Shown piece by piece: positions 56,663-57,899 of a stretch of 57,899 nucleotides of DNA. Every line of letters starts with the position of its first letter. Positions within the stretch are counted from its first letter, which is position 1. Origin of the DNA: JBGPRB01 sp964422155. GTDB lineage: Bacteria; Chloroflexota; Dehalococcoidia; Dehalococcoidales; RBG-16-60-22. Both the position numbers and the translations under genes were made by a program. The stretch is from NCBI GenBank assembly GCA_964422155.1, contig CAYQZZ010000005.1, forward strand, positions 1 through 57,899, written 5' to 3'. The notes beneath the pieces were generated by a model. It searched no databases. It had not been told where the DNA came from and saw only the letters and a list, made by a program, of their open reading frames with translations.

Positions 56663-57899
56663 ATGGCAAAATCCGCCGAAGAAATTAAGAATATCTTACG
56701 TAAAAATTCACCTGACCCGGAAGCCTTGCGACTTATTCCCGAGGCTATGGCACGCAAGTATATCGCCATCCCCATGACGATAGAAGGCAATGTACTGCGT
56801 GTAGCTATGGCGAACCCGTCCGATATCCTCGCCCTGGAAGCTTTAGCCAGCTGGAGTCAGATGCGCATAGAGTCCGAAGCCGCTAATCAGAAAGATGTGC
56901 TTGAGGCTATCGACTTCAATTATAAGGACTATGGCGAGATAGAAAAACAGATATCCAACATATCATCTGGCGATAATAAAATAGCAGACAAACAACTGAT
57001 TATCGATACATCCACGGATGCTCCGGTCGCCCAGGCTTTAACACTTATTATTGATGAGGCTGTGAAAGCCAGAGCGTCTGATATTCACCTTCACCCGGGC
57101 GAGGACAAATTGAGGGTACGTTACCGCATAGACGGTACGCTCCAGGAAATGTTCTCTCTGCCGCTGGTTACATTGACGCCGATTGTCTCCAGAATCAAGA
57201 TTATGGCCAATATGAACATAGCGGACCACCACCGCCCGCAGGACGGCCAGTTTTCTGTGAAAACCAAAGGCCGTTTAATAGATATTCGGGTAGCCATCGT
57301 CGCCACTATTTACGGTGAAATGGCAGTATTGCGCCTTCTGGATAAGTCCCGGGCTACCCTGGCCCTGTCTGAGCTCGGGTTCCTCCCAGATAGCCTGAAC
57401 AAGTATGAAAACATGCTTAGAGTCCCTTACGGCATCATACTGGTCAGTGGACCCACCGGGGCCGGTAAGACAACCACCCTTTATGCTTCGGTCAATTCTC
57501 TTAACCAGACGGAACGCAATATTATCACCGTAGAAGACCCGGTTGAGTACCGATTTTCAAATATCAACCAGATTCAGGTCAACCCCCGCGCCGGCCTCAC
57601 TTTCGCCAGCGGCCTCCGGTCGATACTGCGGCTCGACCCCGATGTGATATTAATCGGAGAGATACGTGATGCTGAAACAGCCAGCATCGCTATCCAGTCG
57701 GCTCTCACCGGCCACCTGGTATTATCTTCAATCCATGCCAATGATGCCGTAGGTGTTGTGCTGCGCCTCCTGGACCTAGGTGTCGAGCCTTTCCTGGTAT
57801 CTTCGGCTCTCATCGGGGTGGTTGCCCAGCGTATGGTACGCCGTGTCTGCCCCAACTGCGCACGACTGATTAAAGCTTCCACGGAGGAAAGCCTGATAT
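56663..57899 (+). CDS. Type IV pilus/type II secretion ATPase (PilB/GspE), 5' part
   Basis: The frame is open to the end of the window (412 codons). An N-terminal MshEN-like domain (residues 1-105; EAMARKYIAIPMTIEGNVLR) is followed by the N2 domain (EAVKARASDIHLHP, RVRYRIDGTL) and the motor. Walker A is GPTGAGKTTTLYAS, the Asp box is VEDPVEYRF and Walker B is PDVILIGEIRDAE. A CPNC pair begins the zinc motif just before the cut. It powers assembly of a type IV pilus or type II pseudopilus at the inner membrane. AAAGG lies about 8 bases before the ATG. The partner genes must lie to the right of the window. Confidence 0.9.
   Translation, partial: MAKSAEEIKNILRKNSPDPEALRLIPEAMARKYIAIPMTIEGNVLRVAMANPSDILALEALASWSQMRIESEAANQKDVLEAIDFNYKDYGEIEKQISNISSGDNKIADKQLIIDTSTDAPVAQALTLIIDEAVKARASDIHLHPGEDKLRVRYRIDGTLQEMFSLPLVTLTPIVSRIKIMANMNIADHHRPQDGQFSVKTKGRLIDIRVAIVATIYGEMAVLRLLDKSRATLALSELGFLPDSLNKYENMLRVPYGIILVSGPTGAGKTTTLYASVNSLNQTERNIITVEDPVEYRFSNINQIQVNPRAGLTFASGLRSILRLDPDVILIGEIRDAETASIAIQSALTGHLVLSSIHANDAVGVVLRLLDLGVEPFLVSSALIGVVAQRMVRRVCPNCARLIKASTEESLI

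Overview
The window is a 57.9 kb piece of a bacterial chromosome, cut inside a gene at both ends. Gene content points to Chloroflexota, most likely a Dehalococcoidia-like anaerobe. The supporting signs are an R3H/AAA-tmk-rnhB-yraN block, a ThiD2-ThiE fusion, an archaeal-style translin, an EF-G paralogue, a reverse-order 3-hydroxyacyl-CoA dehydrogenase/enoyl-CoA hydratase fusion, an ASKHA iron-sulfur protein and many small palindromic intergenic repeats. This assignment is an inference from gene families; no rRNA or tRNA gene was seen.

Layout. 1-4784: nucleic-acid and cofactor genes (R3H protein, tmk, rnhB, yraN, thiE fusion, translin-HRDC). 4958-18179: a catabolic island with an SDR, a molybdopterin oxidoreductase and a small Fe-S partner on the minus strand, a thiolase/DUF35 pair, the dehydrogenase/hydratase fusion, two acyl-CoA dehydrogenases, the ASKHA Fe-S protein and a YdhR-like protein. 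18253-21340: a GNAT protein, a GT4 glycosyltransferase and a PIG-L deacetylase. 21505-29616: a metallo-hydrolase, a membrane protein, the UDG-rnj-ftsK operon, an MFS transporter and a rhodanese lipoprotein. 29716-36287: serA, a class V aminotransferase, tyrS, ribF and a DUF1015 gene. 36598-40189: a metallo-hydrolase, an alpha/beta hydrolase and hppA. 40582-43111: an acyl-CoA synthetase operon. 43348-47185: prfA-prmC and etfBA. 47424-50196: a NEW3 protein with an ABC transporter. 50315-56228: an EF-G paralogue, SpoIIM-like protein, two nitroreductases, pcm, a small membrane protein and a Xer recombinase. 56663 to the end: a PilB/GspE ATPase.

How the genes fit together. The acyl-CoA synthetase (41531-43111), two acyl-CoA dehydrogenases, hydratase/dehydrogenase fusion and thiolase with DUF35 partner provide every step of an acyl-CoA beta-oxidation spiral. 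EtfBA would accept the dehydrogenase electrons. The substrate cannot be read from the sequence. The acyl-CoA dehydrogenase pair, with a catalytic glutamate in only one member, and the thiolase/DUF35 pair resemble systems for bulky cyclic acyl-CoAs. Several catalytic or ligand positions in this island are altered: the SDR exchanges its tetrad Asn and Lys, the ASKHA protein has Asp for one [2Fe-2S] cysteine, and the molybdoenzyme has a rearranged N-terminal cluster motif.

Intergenic DNA is rich in short inverted-repeat elements. The main family has ends GTCATT...AATGAC, and a second family resembles GGTTCGACAAGCTCACC. Clear sigma70-type promoters precede prfA, the NEW3/ABC operon and the UDG operon. 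Hairpin terminators follow tmk, sit between the alpha/beta hydrolase and hppA, and follow the cupin gene.
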